DNA of 64,000 bases from Gamsiella multidivaricata (Eukaryota; Mortierellomycota; Mortierellomycetes; Mortierellales; Mortierellaceae), in assembly GCF_025024155.1 (NCBI RefSeq), contig NW_026251803.1:1-64000 (forward strand), in the 5' to 3' direction. The notes below the pieces were generated by a model that was given only the letters and a program-made list of their open reading frames with translations, was not told the DNA's origin and did not search any database. Shown here in pieces: positions 35,762-48,600 of the stretch. Within the stretch, counting starts at the first letter, position 1. Each line of letters begins with the position of its first letter. The translations under genes and the position numbers were made by a program.

Positions 35762-36556
35762 TGTAGTGCGACTATGGAGGTTGAGGAGAGAGTGGGACAA
35801 GGTCGCTGGACTGTTTTATTCACCGAGAGATAGCAGAGAGGAAGAAGAAGAGTGGAGAGATAGAAAAAGAAGAGAAGGAAGAGCGAAGGTGTCGAGACGG
35901 ATGAAAGAAAAAAGGATGGTTGGTGGTGAAATGAAATCGAGATGGAAGCGGATGGCTACCCCATTCCACGGACGAAGGGAAACCGAGGTTGAGTGCAGCA
36001 TAAAGCGACAAGCACCCTCGCGTGCGAAGCGAACACATTTCATTTGCATGGATCGCAATAGGAAAGCGAGCCCAACAACGCGTACATGGCCATTGTCTCT
36101 TTCTTCTTCGTGCTGTGAGACAGTGTCCCTCTGCGCTCGAATGCAATCGCTATCCGTCGCGGATGGAGCCCTGCATGGGTCCTCCCCGACGAGCAAAGGC
36201 GGGTGTTCAGTTCCCAGATGCGTTGTGCTTTCCGAAAAGATTTCCCCACTTTCTCCACAAGTGAACAGAGAGCCGCGTGCAATTAAACTCTGCCTCAAGC
36301 CCTCCTCCACCACGTGAAGTTACACACCTACTTTTGTTAGTCTGACGACGCGTCTCGTCGTCCGCTGCCTAGGCCGCCAGTCATCTGGGCATTGCTTCAG
36401 AATACATGTACGAGTATATTTTAAACCGTGCTGGATGCCAGAAAGTATCTGCAATATGTATATCGAGGGCCAACAAGGGATACACCGTGCTTGCTGCCAA
36501 AGCACCACATGACTGACTATGTACAGTACACAACTCTTGATCGCCTAGGCTGGCAT
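35762..36556. other. Spacer: carboxylase promoter side, no gene
   Basis: Purine-rich upstream DNA (35820-35930) produces long open frames on both strands that have biased composition and no domains. A CACGTG palindrome lies at 36311-36316. Confidence 0.6.
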
Positions 36557-37728
36557 CTAAGTGACGAAGATAGAACTGAAACTTGTTGGACACTGTATTC
36601 AGGGACCAAAATGCAGTCTTCTGTGGTTGTTTTTGCCACATTAATAGGCGACGGACTTACCAATATTCCTCCTCGACCGATAACCTGGCCGTTGTCGTCC
36701 AAGGTAACAGAGCTCGGTCGCAGCATTGGAGAATGCGGAGGGGTCATGATCGCATTCCCCAGAGTTATGTCCGAGTCCCTTCTCGAGTCTCGCTTTCTGT
36801 TTTCCTCAAGGTCATATCCCAACCCAAATCCGGCATTGCGACCTTGTTGCACTGATCCAGGGTCCAACCCAGCGCCAGTGCCCACCTGGTTGGTCAGATT
36901 CGAAATGCTCCTGGTACGCGTCATCGGCAGTTCGCACCGAGTAGATAAACCTATCTTCTGGCTCGAGGAATTCGCAATAAAGACCTCCTCGGGCGGTGTT
37001 ACTGAGTCGCACCCTGTCACCGTGGACTTGCTGTAGGCTCCGTGACCGTATGGAGGAAGGAAAGAGATAGAGGAAGCTGTAGAGTTGGCGTCGCGATAAT
37101 GACTGTTGTTGTACTGATAGATCGACGGACCCGGACCTGAGACCTCAGCCATGTTGCGATATCCTATAGGACTGGATGGCTCTGGAACATACCCGCCTCG
37201 TCGCCGATTCCTGTGGTTATCCACATAGCAAAGACAAATACCCAGACCGATGAAAACAATGGCACTTGACAGCGAGATAACTATAACCTGGATCAAATGG
37301 GCGCGTCTCTCTTCCTGGGTGCTCTCTTGGGATTGTGCGGGATCCGTGAAAGTTTCTCCGGGGATATGGCTCTGCGATTGATCAATGTCGACCCATATTA
37401 AGCTCCGGGCACCATGCAAATTCTCCAGCAAGCCCTCGACGGAATACAGATAAGATCTGCATCCATCATCCCGATATAAGGCAAAGACAGACTGATTTGA
37501 GCTTGAAGAAAAAGAATATGCTAGGCTGGGGACCTCGACACAGGTGTTGACCTGCACGTTTATGGGACTTGCGTTCGGTACGGGATCGTTACTTACAGTG
37601 AAGAAGGAGAGAGTAACGGTGGTATTTGGATCAATGGGCTGTGCAGACGTGAACGAAAGACCGAGCGCAAGGAGCAAGACCAATGCTATGCTGGTTGTCG
37701 CTGGTGCAGCGGAGAATGAGATGATCAT
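36557..37728 (-). CDS. Single-pass membrane protein with secreted N-terminal domain
   Basis: Favoured model: exons 37728-36661 and 36592-36557, 367 aa. Without splicing the frame stays open to 36517 (403 aa), but a perfect GTAAGT donor and a CAG acceptor 68 nt apart favour the intron. Residues 1-29 are a signal peptide. The small ectodomain (about 30-143) has several N-glycosylation sequons and two cysteines (Cys63, Cys90) that could pair. One membrane helix spans about 145-169, followed by basic residues (RNRRRGG) and a long Ser/Pro-rich cytoplasmic tail with possible phosphorylation sites (TPPHSPML). The layout resembles fungal wall-stress sensors, but there is no WSC domain and I cannot name a family. 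Confidence 0.75.
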
Positions 37729-39296
37729 GTATATTCTAGGGGCTTTAAATGGAACTGAAGGGGTAGGGCGTAGTGATGTCTCTCACCTGAGAGAAGAATG
37801 AAGTGGGAAGTGGGAAGTGGGAAGTGGGAAATGGGATATTCTGGCTGCGGGCGCGAGGGAAACAAGGATCGAGAAGTGATATTTTGGGAAAAGAAAGGAA
37901 GAAAAAGAAGAAAAAAGAGATGTGAAGGTTCCTTGAAGAAAGATATCTCCATCTCGGATATCGTGTCAGCATGGATGCATGGCGGGATGCAATGCGCTGG
38001 GATGGTGCTTACAGTGTTGTTTAGAGCGATCCATTCAGAGGAGATTGGCTAACCGATTCGCATGCAAAGAAGCACAAAGGACGAAGGGTAAGGGCAAAGG
38101 ACCAAGGGCGAGGTGCAGCAAAAAAAAAAAGTACTAAGTGGCGGCATTGCTGCTCCCAGATGCCCAGGCGGGGCAGAGAATGGCATGCTGCATGTATGGC
38201 AGTGCAAAGGACAAGAAGCGCCCGTTTCTGTGCTGTTTGCTGACGGCTGTGCCTGAATTCTCTCGGAATCAAACATCTGGGCGTCCTTTTCCTTACAGAA
38301 CTGCAACAGTGTCTGTTATTTCTATTCTTGGCAGAGTTTGTGTGCGGCAGTGGCGAAGCAGCCAAAAATTTCTGTGGCAGGAGGTCGAACGCCATTGCCC
38401 AAGTCGCGCCCTTGGGCAGTCGATTATCTCCTATGAACACTGATCCCTATCACAGCGGTAGAGATCGCGATCGTGATTGTCAGTCGTCCTGAATGCATCT
38501 CGAAGCGTTAACTAGTCAGTAGGTTCTTTTTTTGGGGTCGCCGCCTTGAAAAAAAATGTCCTTGACTTTTAAACCACCTGTGTAGAACGTCTCTTTTTTT
38601 TTATGCTGGCTGGAATGTCTTTCCAAAGGAACTCTGCAGGGGGTTAACATGCGCCCATCCTGACCCTCAGATGCCTAGACTACGCTTGGAATCGCGCCTC
38701 TTCGTCTATCTTTCGCTACGTATTCCCATCGTATCTACCCACATCAAGCACAGGCATTATCTCCTTAGACTAAAAGAGTATTTCTTTATATGATGCTTGC
38801 AACGCGCGATGCCGCGCCCTCCAGGTGTATCAATGCCGAGAGGGCCGATGGTAACACGCCAGAGTCACCCAGCTTCCCAGGAGTCTCGACCAAGGAGGCA
38901 ATACCAGTTGATTTAATGGCTTCCATAACAGCAATGCCATGACTGCCAGCATAACCACCAAGCGGCCCATGGGAGTCAAGACAACACCATTTATGCTCGG
39001 CGGCTACCTCTTTTGCTCAGTTGGTTCTATCTATTGGTCTTCCCGCTGATCCATATGTGTCAGCGGCAAACAAACATCGAATAGATCTTCCTAAAGTTGA
39101 CCTCTGTACTTACTGTACGAAAGAATAGGAAAGTCTGAATGCGAGGTGACCGCAGAAGTATGTCAAAGCTGTTGCTGTTGCTGTTGCTGTTGCCAAGTAT
39201 ACTAGCAGAACACTGCATCAAACACCCGAGCATGTCTGAAATTGAACCTACACGGGGCCGATTGCTGGCGACCTCAGTTTCGCTCCGTTGTATAGG
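37729..39296. repeat. Gene-poor stretch with simple repeats
   Basis: A GTGGGAA-type tandem runs at about 37800-37833, a poly(A) of 10 near 38120, and a (TTGCTG)n run at 39168-39195. The stretch from 38500 on is AT- and T-run-rich. Sequence just before 39297 may belong to the decayed transporter but is not recognisable. Confidence 0.6.
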
Positions 39297-41141
39297 CCTC
39301 CAGCGCTGGTCAGGACGCTGCTCGGTCTCTATGGCACAAAGTGCACTTTCATCGGGATCTGGAAGCTGATTTGGGCCGCATGCATTTGCACTGTCACATA
39401 CTAATCCCTGCGGATTTTGGGAACATTATTCATGCAGTACGCCTACCCCTGACACGCTTGAGCAGCTCAATCGCAGCCTACCGGTTCTATGGCCATTGCG
39501 CCGCCCGAGGGGCTCAAGTAAAATCTGTCGTGCATAATGAGCAACACGATCCAGCTGCGAAACATGAGGCGCCTGACATTACTCACTGACCCGTATATTG
39601 TCGTATTTCATGCAGGTGAAAGCATCAGTCTCGGTACTCATTTATCGTGGGACACTCGTTCTGGAGAGGATACGAGATGAATAGGAGATATAACCAATAT
39701 CCTCATGAGAGATATAACTCATATTGTGGAAGCTGTTACGAATTCCATTTCCTCCGGTCAGCCATAGTCGAGACCATCCTCATCCTCGTTTTTGCATCCT
39801 CGACTGTAGATTAGGCCCCCGCCTTGACAGCTGCTGCGCTGGTGCTTGTGGTTCTTCTGATTCAAGAACATTTCGGACGATGAACTTCTGACGTCCATAT
39901 CGAACAGACAGCTGTCAGCGCATAGCGCGTGCATCTCATGTAAGAGATTTTGACAGCTACCAAGCTGATCAAGTTCTATGGTTGGATGCGCCTTTTCAAC
40001 ATCAAGTGGAGGAGGCTGACAAAAGAAAGCTGGGCCCGTTCAAGCGAAATCTGCACATCAAGGCTGTCAACATGACTGCGGCCTTTGCGCTTCCTATAAT
40101 GGTCTCTGTAGTCGCATTGGCTATCCATAATGACGAGAAATCATGGCCGATCGACAGTATTATGGTCTTTACAGCGCTGAGTGTCTCCAGTACTCTACGA
40201 TATCCCTTTCTGATGCCCCCTATCGCTGTCAAGAGCACTTCTGGTGATAGAGACTAGCTGCGATCTGGGGTGTCGCCATGACCGAATAAACATGCTTGAC
40301 TTCTCACAGTGAATACCTTGCAGCGCCCATGATGGGTGCAAGACTAGTCCTCCATCGTTTGGACAACCATCTAACGCGACCCAAGATGAAGCCTCTATAG
40401 GGATGTGCAATCTCAGATGGTGGATGGCTTGCGCTTGAGGTAAGAGATCGTGAGATCGCTTAGGACATCAACCTCAGCTAAGCGAGAAAGACTAGTGGTA
40501 ATTGTGGGCTAGATCGGGTCTAGAAAGAGTCCCTTTATTACTACCTTGCAGGGCCGCTTGGCAAACAGGGAGTGGAGAGTCGGCACTAAGGATTGACAGC
40601 AAATCATCGTTCGTTCCTTAGGAAAACATCATCCTCGGTAAAGCCCTGAGCAGGAGCGGTACGATACTGTAGTAAAGATATGAATCCTTGAGCAGGACTG
40701 GACTTTGCTGAGCCACGGCGATATGACCGAGATTGGAGAACGCGGAAGCGACTTGTTAAGGGAGATGAGGTATCACGTTCAAACCTTGAAAAGCGCCATT
40801 GACATTTGCTTTATTGTTTAGATCCGGAAATTAGAAATAACGCGTGTCGCTTGCCAGGGCCGTGTGTCACAAATCTGATATGGCTGCTCCTATGAACGAT
40901 CCGCTGGCAGCCATCAACCAGTGTATTCGCGGCTATCTCTCAGACTGGACCGTCATCATCATCACCCACCAGCTGCAGTACCTGCATCCATGCACAGAAT
41001 TGCCATACTCCAGCCCGGAAAGATCGCGCACCAAGGCATATTTGCAAAGCTCATGTCTAACGAGCCTTCCTTCAACGCCTTGATCAATACACGCGTGCCA
41101 AACGAGGATGAGGGACTCTTTTCATCCGTGTTTACAATTTA
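39297..41141 (+). pseudogene. Decayed ABCC (MRP-type) ABC transporter
   Basis: Ordered fragments of a full ABCC transporter half are spread over several frames with many stops. First comes PALVRTLLGLYG then FIGIWKLIWAAC (first membrane helices, TAA after about 36 codons). Next are IVVFHAGESISLG, DITHIVEAVTNS, and the coupling-helix region KLIKFYGWMRLFN, then KRNLHIKAVNMTAAFALP..FTALSVSSTLRYPFLMPPIA (open 39982-40257). Then nucleotide-binding-domain pieces: ENIILGK (near 40621), LSHGDMTEIGERG, SLARAVCHKSD, NDPLAAINQ (degraded Walker B), WTVIIITHQLQYLH (H-loop His) and, after a frameshift near 41000, HRIAILQPGKIAHQG. The signature region is interrupted by about 70 bp of foreign-looking sequence (40760-40840). 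Clearly non-functional. Confidence 0.85.
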
Positions 41142-41476
41142 GGGTTGAAGGATTATCCCTTCCTTCGCTTTTAGAGGACATAATTTAATTTAAGTTTGCC
41201 GAGGCGCCAGTACAATCACGGTTTATGAACGCGAAAAGGACCGTGCAGTCATGTCCGAGCCCTTTCTTGCCGCGAACGCGATGCTCTTCTTGGAGCCGGG
41301 GAGGAAATCTCACACGAAGACAATTTTCCGAAGTTCGATGCAGCGCATGATCGTTATGGTGCCATCTCAAATGAATTCACCTTATAGCAAGCATCCTTTG
41401 AGTCAACAAAAAAAATAATATAAAATCGACTAATATTGTAGCGCATACATACAATTCAATCAGATGAAAGTCCTTA

Positions 41477-41988
41477 TATTCCTGAGCAAGAAGTACGTGG
41501 GAGGAAAGCAACGAGGGATCTGAAGAAGATCGTAGCAACCTGCAGGAACTAGAAGATCGGGGTGACGAGGAACTGAACCTTTTGGGCAAACAGAGAAACG
41601 ACGAGGAGCAGGAGGAAGACGGGCCCCCCCCCCACAAGAAGCTGAACCACCCGGTTCTCTTCACATATGGCCTTGGGAAGTTTAGTCCAGGCACAGGGCT
41701 ATTTCCGCTTCACTGGATCTTCAAAAGCTTTTTTCTCTGCAAGATGAGCTTTATTAGTCTACTATTCGCTTTATGAATGCAAAAGCTAGCTTCTGTGCAT
41801 CCTTTATTTTAGGCGACAGCTTTGGGATACACGGTTGTCTCTACCGACGAATTTTGGTCCCATCAATGTGTCCTGGTTGCGGAGGAAGATTTGTCAAGCC
41901 AGGTACGAGAACCTGCGCATACGTTGACTGCAAGCGTTGGATTGACCGTGATTCGGTGGGCAAACAAGGTAACTATTACTCCTTGTAG
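41477..41988 (+). pseudogene. Decayed transposon-type gene with C-terminal zinc ribbon (TnpB/Fanzor-like?)
   Basis: Three protein-like pieces lie in order. HPVLFTYGLGKFSPGTGL (about 41650-41700) resembles the stretch before the last catalytic part of TnpB/Fanzor-like proteins. GYTVVSTDEFWS (about 41825-41860) matches the strand leading into their zinc ribbon. After a one-frame shift, MCPGCGGRF..TCAYVDCKRW (41866-41945) gives a CPxC...C...C knuckle, followed by IDRDS where the family usually has HRD. The frame changes and stops (for example TGA at 41774) rule out an intact protein. The assignment rests on motif order from memory, so the family name is tentative. Confidence 0.45.
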
Positions 41989-42278
41989 ATACATGTTTTT
42001 GTGACTCAAAGACGGTGGAAAGGATAAGGAGAACTATACACTATTGGTACTTTTTGGAGGTGCTACTCTACAGGGCTATAATACAGTACAGGAATAAAAT
42101 GAATGCAAACGACCACGCCTTGCCAGCCATGTCAACAACATGCAGGCCTCAAAGACAAATAACCATGTTACAGTAAAACAAGAACAGACGACAGAAATAA
42201 AAAATAAAAAAATTAAAGAGTAAGGAAAAAAAAATTAATATGAATAAAAAGAAGAAAAGGAACTCGCACTCGCACCCT

Positions 42279-45200
42279 TCACTGACGCATGGATAATGGT
42301 TGCACATTGTTGGTAGCAAGAGCCAGGGTGTGCAGCTGCTCCAGTGCATGAACAATACAGATATAATCTTGATGCTCGACATCCGTATGCTTTTTCAGGT
42401 CCTTCAGTAGCAGGCAATAACGCGTCACTCGCTGAATAGGAAGGATAAGAAGGTCCGTAAGACTGAACCGGCTAGTCGTCTCCTTGCCTCCTACACAGTT
42501 GCGGAGGAAATGCTGGTACTCGGAGAACTCTCCGATGGTCGTTAGCGTCCCATGGTTGCTGCGGGAGGTGTATCCGGTATTGCTCTTGCCGACATTGGCC
42601 TGGTCAGAACCAGTGTTGGATTTGGACCCAGTAGACTCCAACAGGGCCGACGATGGTGCCCCTGGAGCAGAGTTTAGCGAAAAGATAGCTGGTAACGATC
42701 GACGCTTGTCCATACGAGGACCTCCGGCCATTGGCGCTTTTGAGGAGATGTCCGTCGGCGAAATCACCGGCGAGAAAAAGGGTGCAGCAGAGATCGATGT
42801 CCGCTTGGATTTCATAAGCGTCCTGAGAGCCTTCATGCCCTTGCCATACGACTGACCGTACTTCAAAAAAATCGACAGAGAGTCTTTGACGTCCAAGAAG
42901 ATGGTTCCAATCATACTAGATTCGTCTGACCAGACTTCATCAAGAACACAGTCCCCCAGCCGTTGGGATATCTGACTGGAAACAGCCGTCAATGCAGAGA
43001 TGTGGGACAACAACTGAAAGAGAGGGTTGGATTTGGGTATAATTGGCTTATCAGTCTCGAGCGATCTGAGGAGGGGCTCCACAAAGACCTGCAAATAGCG
43101 AAGCAAAGAACGGGATACAACAAGTCAGTTAATAAAATGCATTCCAATTGTCTCTTACAAACACTCAGCTGATAATCTAAAGCAAAGCAAACAGCAACTT
43201 TACCTCTTGGATGATGCGCAAGTACTGCAGATAGTTCACTTCAGTTGTATGGATCTCCTGCGAAATGAACTTGCGAATTTCTTTGTTCCTGGCGATGGCT
43301 TCGGGTGTGTCAAACTAGCGTTTTGTTGCAGTCAGTATTATAAAATGTTAGATTGGGGGTTTTTTTTTGTTTTTCTTTTTTGGAGGAAGGGAGGGAGGGA
43401 GGGAGGGAGGGAGGGAGGGAGGGAGGGAGGGAGGGAGGGAGGGAGGGAGGGAGGGAAAAGTGTTCATCTTCAGGTGGTCAGTCAAGTTTACCTTGGCATG
43501 TTTAACAACTTCGAGCTCTCCGCCGCCATATGTCATGCTCAAGCGACTCTTGCTTCTTGGCTTTGCCTTCCCAACTACAGGCAGAAGCTTGGGCGAACAA
43601 GCACTCATGCGGTGGCTCATATAATCATCCTTTTTGGAAAGACGTTTGGCGGGCTTGCTGCCCTTTTTGGTTGGCAAAGGTGGAATCGAAGGAAGGGTGA
43701 GTGATCCGGTGGAGGTGTTGGCGGAATGCATTGGAGTGTACAAAAATCGATGGGTCGGATCAGCCTTATACAACAGCGCCTGCAATTCCTTCAGGTCGGC
43801 GTTATAGCGCGCATTCTGTTCCCGCGCATGCTGGGCCATACGACTGAGTCCGTCCCACTCGTCCGCACTGCTGTCGACTACTGAAGAGTCCACTGATCCG
43901 CACGTAGATGTCTCACCGAGGGATGTGACGCTAGAGGCGACGCCCCTGCTGTAGAACAGGGGTCTGGGTGGAACCAAAGACGACGTACTGGATTGTTCCT
44001 TGTACTGGAGCATGTCTGTAGCTGGAGACTGCTCTCCCCACTGTGGTATAGCGCGTCTTGTATTTGGCGAACGAAGAGAGGTGCTGCGGGATACTGTTGC
44101 GACCTCGGCCGAAATCTCCTCTAGACTCAAGATCGAGTTGGAAAGCAGCACTTCAGAATGTGGCCGCACATCATGGGACTGGTTCTCGATCTCTGCAGCA
44201 GACAATGCCGTCCATGATTTGAAGAACCTGGTCGATCTCATGGACGAAGGCTTGATAGCGAGATAGTGCTCTCCTTCGAAGTCTTCGGGCGAAGCAGTTG
44301 TGGGCGGTCCTGGCTCTGAAGGTGGCCCGTCCAAAAGCTCCTCGATGCTTTCTCCTGACCATCGACACTCGCTGGATTCCCTAGCCTTGTATGAGATGAT
44401 TGATTCGCTAACAGATTCCTGGAAAATTTCGTGGATTTTGGGACGACGGCGGTTGTTTGATGTGTTCTTGACGCAAGCCTTTCCTAAGCCGAGCTCTGCA
44501 GCGCCAGTCAACCTCTGGGCAAGGCTGTTCAGTGGCGATGTATTGCTGACAGCTGGCTTTGTTTCAACTGGGAGCGCCGGTACAGGCTTACTGTCGAGAA
44601 CGCTCAGAGTGTTGAGTGGGAGTGGCGGCTGCGGCTTGTCCAGATGTTCGAGAGAGAGAACCTTCCTCAGTGATTTTCCGGCAGTTGGTCGCGCGGTAGA
44701 CGACGACCCGTCTGAAGGAGAGACAGACGACCCCAGAAGCAGGTTCATCGTCAACTCAGATTTTGACCGAGGCAAGATTGAGGATTGTGCTGCTTCTGCG
44801 AGTTCAGTCTCTGTCCAAAGGTCGATTCCATGTTCTCTTCTGTCCTGTCCCGAGTTCAAAAGCTTGGCATCGGCTGTTTCCTCTGGATGTTCCTGTGCTG
44901 TGGTCGATCTGGGAGGCATAGATACCTCCACAGGTAGTTGACCAAGCCAGGTAGTGACTGCATCAGGCGCAGCCGCAAGAGTGAGTCGCTGCGCAAGATC
45001 CAGAGCCCAGTTCTCGTGGTCGAGTACATCCTGCGAAATACCACAATCCAGGACGGGGGGGTCGGCCATCACGACGGTATCGATAGATCCCCTGTGAGAA
45101 TGGCGCAAAAATACTTTGCGAATACTACGTCCGAACGTCGCCAAGGACGAGCTCCTCGTAATTGAACCGCCATAGCCGCTGTCCTTGCGTTCGACAAGGA

Positions 45201-45699
45201 CAACGTCCGAGGACTGGGCTGATGACTCTGAAATGGTTGGCGGTGGAAGCGGTTGATCCTCGAGAAACTGGAGTTGGATCTGGGGCGGATGAGGTCCCAG
45301 GACATGGAGCGCAGAGATGGATGCGTGGCTGCTGTCGCTTGAACGAGGGGGAGGCTGTGTGGAGTTGGGAGAGAGATCCATGGGATCCTGGACATGTGGG
45401 GTGAGGAAGACGGGCTTTCGGCTTAAGGATGGATTCCGAGATCTGGGGGGGGCGAGGGAGGCAGCGGGGATGAAGTAGCAGTAGCGGATCTGGGGGATGT
45501 GGCTGGCAGGGGAGGGCTGTGTTGCGGCGGAGGATGCGGCGGCTGCGTGGGTGCTGGTGGTGCTGGTGGTCCTGGAGGGTATGGGCGGGAGCGGCGTTGC
45601 CTTGAGGGGGAAGTCGAGCGCGCGGAGCGTGGAGCTGGGAGCGTCGTCTGGGTGTGGGGGAGGGGGAGGGGTGTAGGGGCTGGCGACAGAGGGGTTCAT
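42279..45699 (-). CDS. Rho guanine-nucleotide exchange factor (DH domain)
   Basis: Three exons: 45699-43492, 43314-43204, 43088-42279, in phase, 1042 aa. The first about 736 residues are Pro/Ser/Thr-rich and look disordered. The DH domain starts at exon 2 (EIRKFISQEIHTTEVNYLQY, conserved region 1) and continues through PIIPKSNPLF, then FLKYGQSYGKGMKAL and SLTDLLILPIQRVTRYCLLL, which is the DH signature helix that grips the GTPase. A Ser-rich insert of about 90 residues splits the DH core. The protein stops soon after the last DH helix, and I see no PH domain. It should activate a Rho or Cdc42 GTPase. Open frame upstream of the ATG has no Met; a splice acceptor at 45786-45787 and a donor at 46270 suggest a non-coding first exon. 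Confidence 0.8.
43387..43457 (+). repeat. (GGGA)n microsatellite in RhoGEF intron 1
   Basis: About eighteen GGGA units, almost perfect, lie within the intron 43315-43491. On the coding strand they read as a TCCC pyrimidine tract upstream of the 3' splice site. Confidence 0.95.
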
Positions 45700-48600
45700 T
45701 TGGGGGGTGAACACTGGGGCTTGCGAGTACGCTGGTCGCGGGCGCCGCGGCAGGGAGACAGGTGCTCTGGGAGTTGCTGCTGGCGCTACAAGGCATGGGA
45801 GGGGAGGGGAGGGGTTAGTGGCGGATATAGACGTGCTCAGTGGGACCGGAGGATAGGAGTGCTGCACAAGGCGATAAATGAATCAGAGCAAATGCAATTA
45901 AATGCAGTGATACAGAGGGACGAGACAGGAGAGGGGGAGGGGGGAGGGGGGCAGCACTTCTTAAAAGGGGGGGGGGGGAGACTGGGATATACAGATGGGG
46001 TCGAGGGCAGGCACAGGGGCCGCTTGCATCGGTCTCCAGGGCTACTGTGCGAAGGCGGAGGGCGGGCATCGCCTGGGACCAGCAATGGGCCCTCTCCTGG
46101 TAGATCCCCTGCACGACTGCGAACACTTTTGGTGCCTGGGACTCGGTACCAGGGGAACAAAAGGGGGTAAGGAGGGGTGATAGGGGATGCACATGTGGAA
46201 TGGGCCCGGGAGGAGGACAGTGCAGGTTACGCGCTGAGATTATTGGCTGCCTTGAAGGGCGCGCACTTACCACCAGAAGAGATGGTAAGAGGGGGGGATA
46301 TTTCTTCCTTGGTTTGATCCTTACTTCTTTTGTTTGTTCTTGGTTCCACTGCAGACTGTCGGTTGTTGCGGTCTGTTACTTCAGGGAACGCATTCGCAAA
46401 GCGTGGCAAGGACAAGAGGAAGACGACGGAGGGAGGGAGAGAGAGGGAGAGAGGGAGGGAGAGAGGTGGGCTAAATAAACGGGCTGGTGTGTGGGTGTGG
46501 GTGTAAATGCGGATAGGATTAAATGAGGGATAGGCGGCCAAGGAGAGCGGGGGAGGGGGACAAGGTCATTAGATGATCAGTTGAGGAGCAGCAAGCAGCG
46601 ATGAGAATGAGATTAAGAATGAGAATGAGAATGAGGATGAGAATGAGAATGAGAGCGATGTGTGCTGGTGCGTGTGTATGTGCGAAAGAGCGGGAGAGAG
46701 AGAGAAGAGAGCGGGAGAAAGAGTGGGAGAGCGCAAGAGGAGTGGTGTGGTGGGCGAAAGAGTGCGAGGGAGTGCGAGGGTGACGGATATGATGCGATGG
46801 TGATACCGCGTCCCATACACACCGGAGGTGGACCGCACAAGGTGGAGCCTCAGTCAATCAATATATCATATCGTATTGAACCCGTTTATGAACGTGATAC
46901 TGAAGTCATTGACCATTGCCCTCGCAGACTGATTACAGCAGCGAGCTGCAACCACTGCAACCACTGCAACAACAATAACAACAACAACAACAACTGCAAC
47001 AACAACTGCAACAACAACTGCAACAGCAACAACTGCAACGACAACAGCAGACGCATACAACGATACATTCACACTCCCCCCACCCATCCACTCCCACCGC
47101 GCACCCGCGCAAACGCCCACGAATGCACCCACTCACTCTCAGTCGCAACGCGGCAACCGAAGCATCCGAGAGCGATACCAGAGCTGAACTTGAATTACTA
47201 AGAGCAATCGCCAACCGAAAACCCAAATAAAGCCGCTCATATACCTATCTCTTGTAGAAATCATCTTTTCATCTTGCATCTCAACAGCAACAGTCTTAGA
47301 CTATCCTGCAGAATCTAACCCGCATCTTGCAAGACCACGTCCATCCTGTCCGGGCACACGATCTGCGACGTTTGCCGCTCTATCTGATCCTGGGACCTGT
47401 CCGGCCCCCGTAAACCTGACTGACTGTGTCTGTGCTTCGTGTTTCTGTTTTTCGCGCACATACATCACCCAGGAACAACCAAGCGAGTAAGGTATCCATG
47501 CTTGTAACACTTCATTCAGCCAATTGTTTTTTCCGTTCAACTCTTGCAACCTTCAAGGCCGTTAAGAGCTTTAGTACGTTCATTTATTCATCGTCATGAT
47601 GATAGAGCAACACTGACTATGTATTTAGGTCAACCTTTGCATCCTGCAAATCTCACTAGCCTTGCGACCACTAACAGTATTGCTCAAAAAAAAAACAATC
47701 TTTCTTTGAGCCCCTGCCTTGCATCCGACAAAAGATAGGCGGTCTTTCCGCCGATATCATGATGATGAGAGAGAGACATGTGTGAGTTTATGATGATTCG
47801 CCCACAATCCTCAAGAAGGATGCAGTTTTTTTTGCTCTGGAAGGAAGGACATGTTAGTCTAGCTTCGCATTCAACATCTGTGCACCGCAGACTACATGGT
47901 CTGCCATGCTTCACAAAAAAAAAAAGTTCCATCTTTTGATACAACTGAGCAACAAGAAAGTGCCGCTGTGCTCATTTTCTGGACTTTGTCGCTTGTGCAA
48001 CCGGATCCAGAACCAATTGCTCATTCCTGGTTTTTTTTTTTTTTTTTTATCGTTCTCTCGATCACGATAATGGAGCCTTGGCTCTTGTCTGTTTTTTTTT
48101 TCGCTCATTTCTGCTTACGAACACCCCTAGCAGACTTTAAGTAGAAATAACCCAGCAATGTGGATATGGAGCTTTGGACAACCGGAACCTACACCAAAAT
48201 AGCAAACAATCATGCACACACAACAAATCAGAAAACAAACATGGCAAGAAAACAAACGGGTCAAAGCCATGGGTGGGATACCCTCTTTTGTGCATCTGGA
48301 GTGGCATGAGCCCCTACCAAAAAAAAAAAAAAAAAAACACACACAAGAACAAAAACAACAGTGCGCTGTATTCCGCAAGGTGGTGCCAACGGAGGGTTTT
48401 TGTGTCACTGGTCTTCCACAGGCTCGCCAAAGCAAGAGTCCTCTAACAACCCTCTCCGATTGTACAGCTCGATCGACTTAAAGAGGTATAACTCTTTTAT
48501 CACAAGCCAAGCCTATCAAAGACTCGGACAGTATCAACTGTCAATGGCGGGGCCTCAAACCTCTCCATAATAGTAGAGATTAGAAAAATGAGATGCAGGG

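Noticed and set aside
35664..36317. 217-codon plus-strand frame upstream of the carboxylase
   Set aside because: Its first part is antisense to carboxylase exon 1 and the rest is purine-rich with biased Arg/Lys/Ser content and no domain.
43387..43457. Regular repeat that might suggest a CRISPR-like array
   Set aside because: The unit is 4 bp (GGGA) without spacers, so it is a microsatellite in an intron.
46662..47201. 179-codon plus-strand frame with Asn/Arg runs
   Set aside because: Reads GAGA and CAA simple repeats; no start context, introns or domain.
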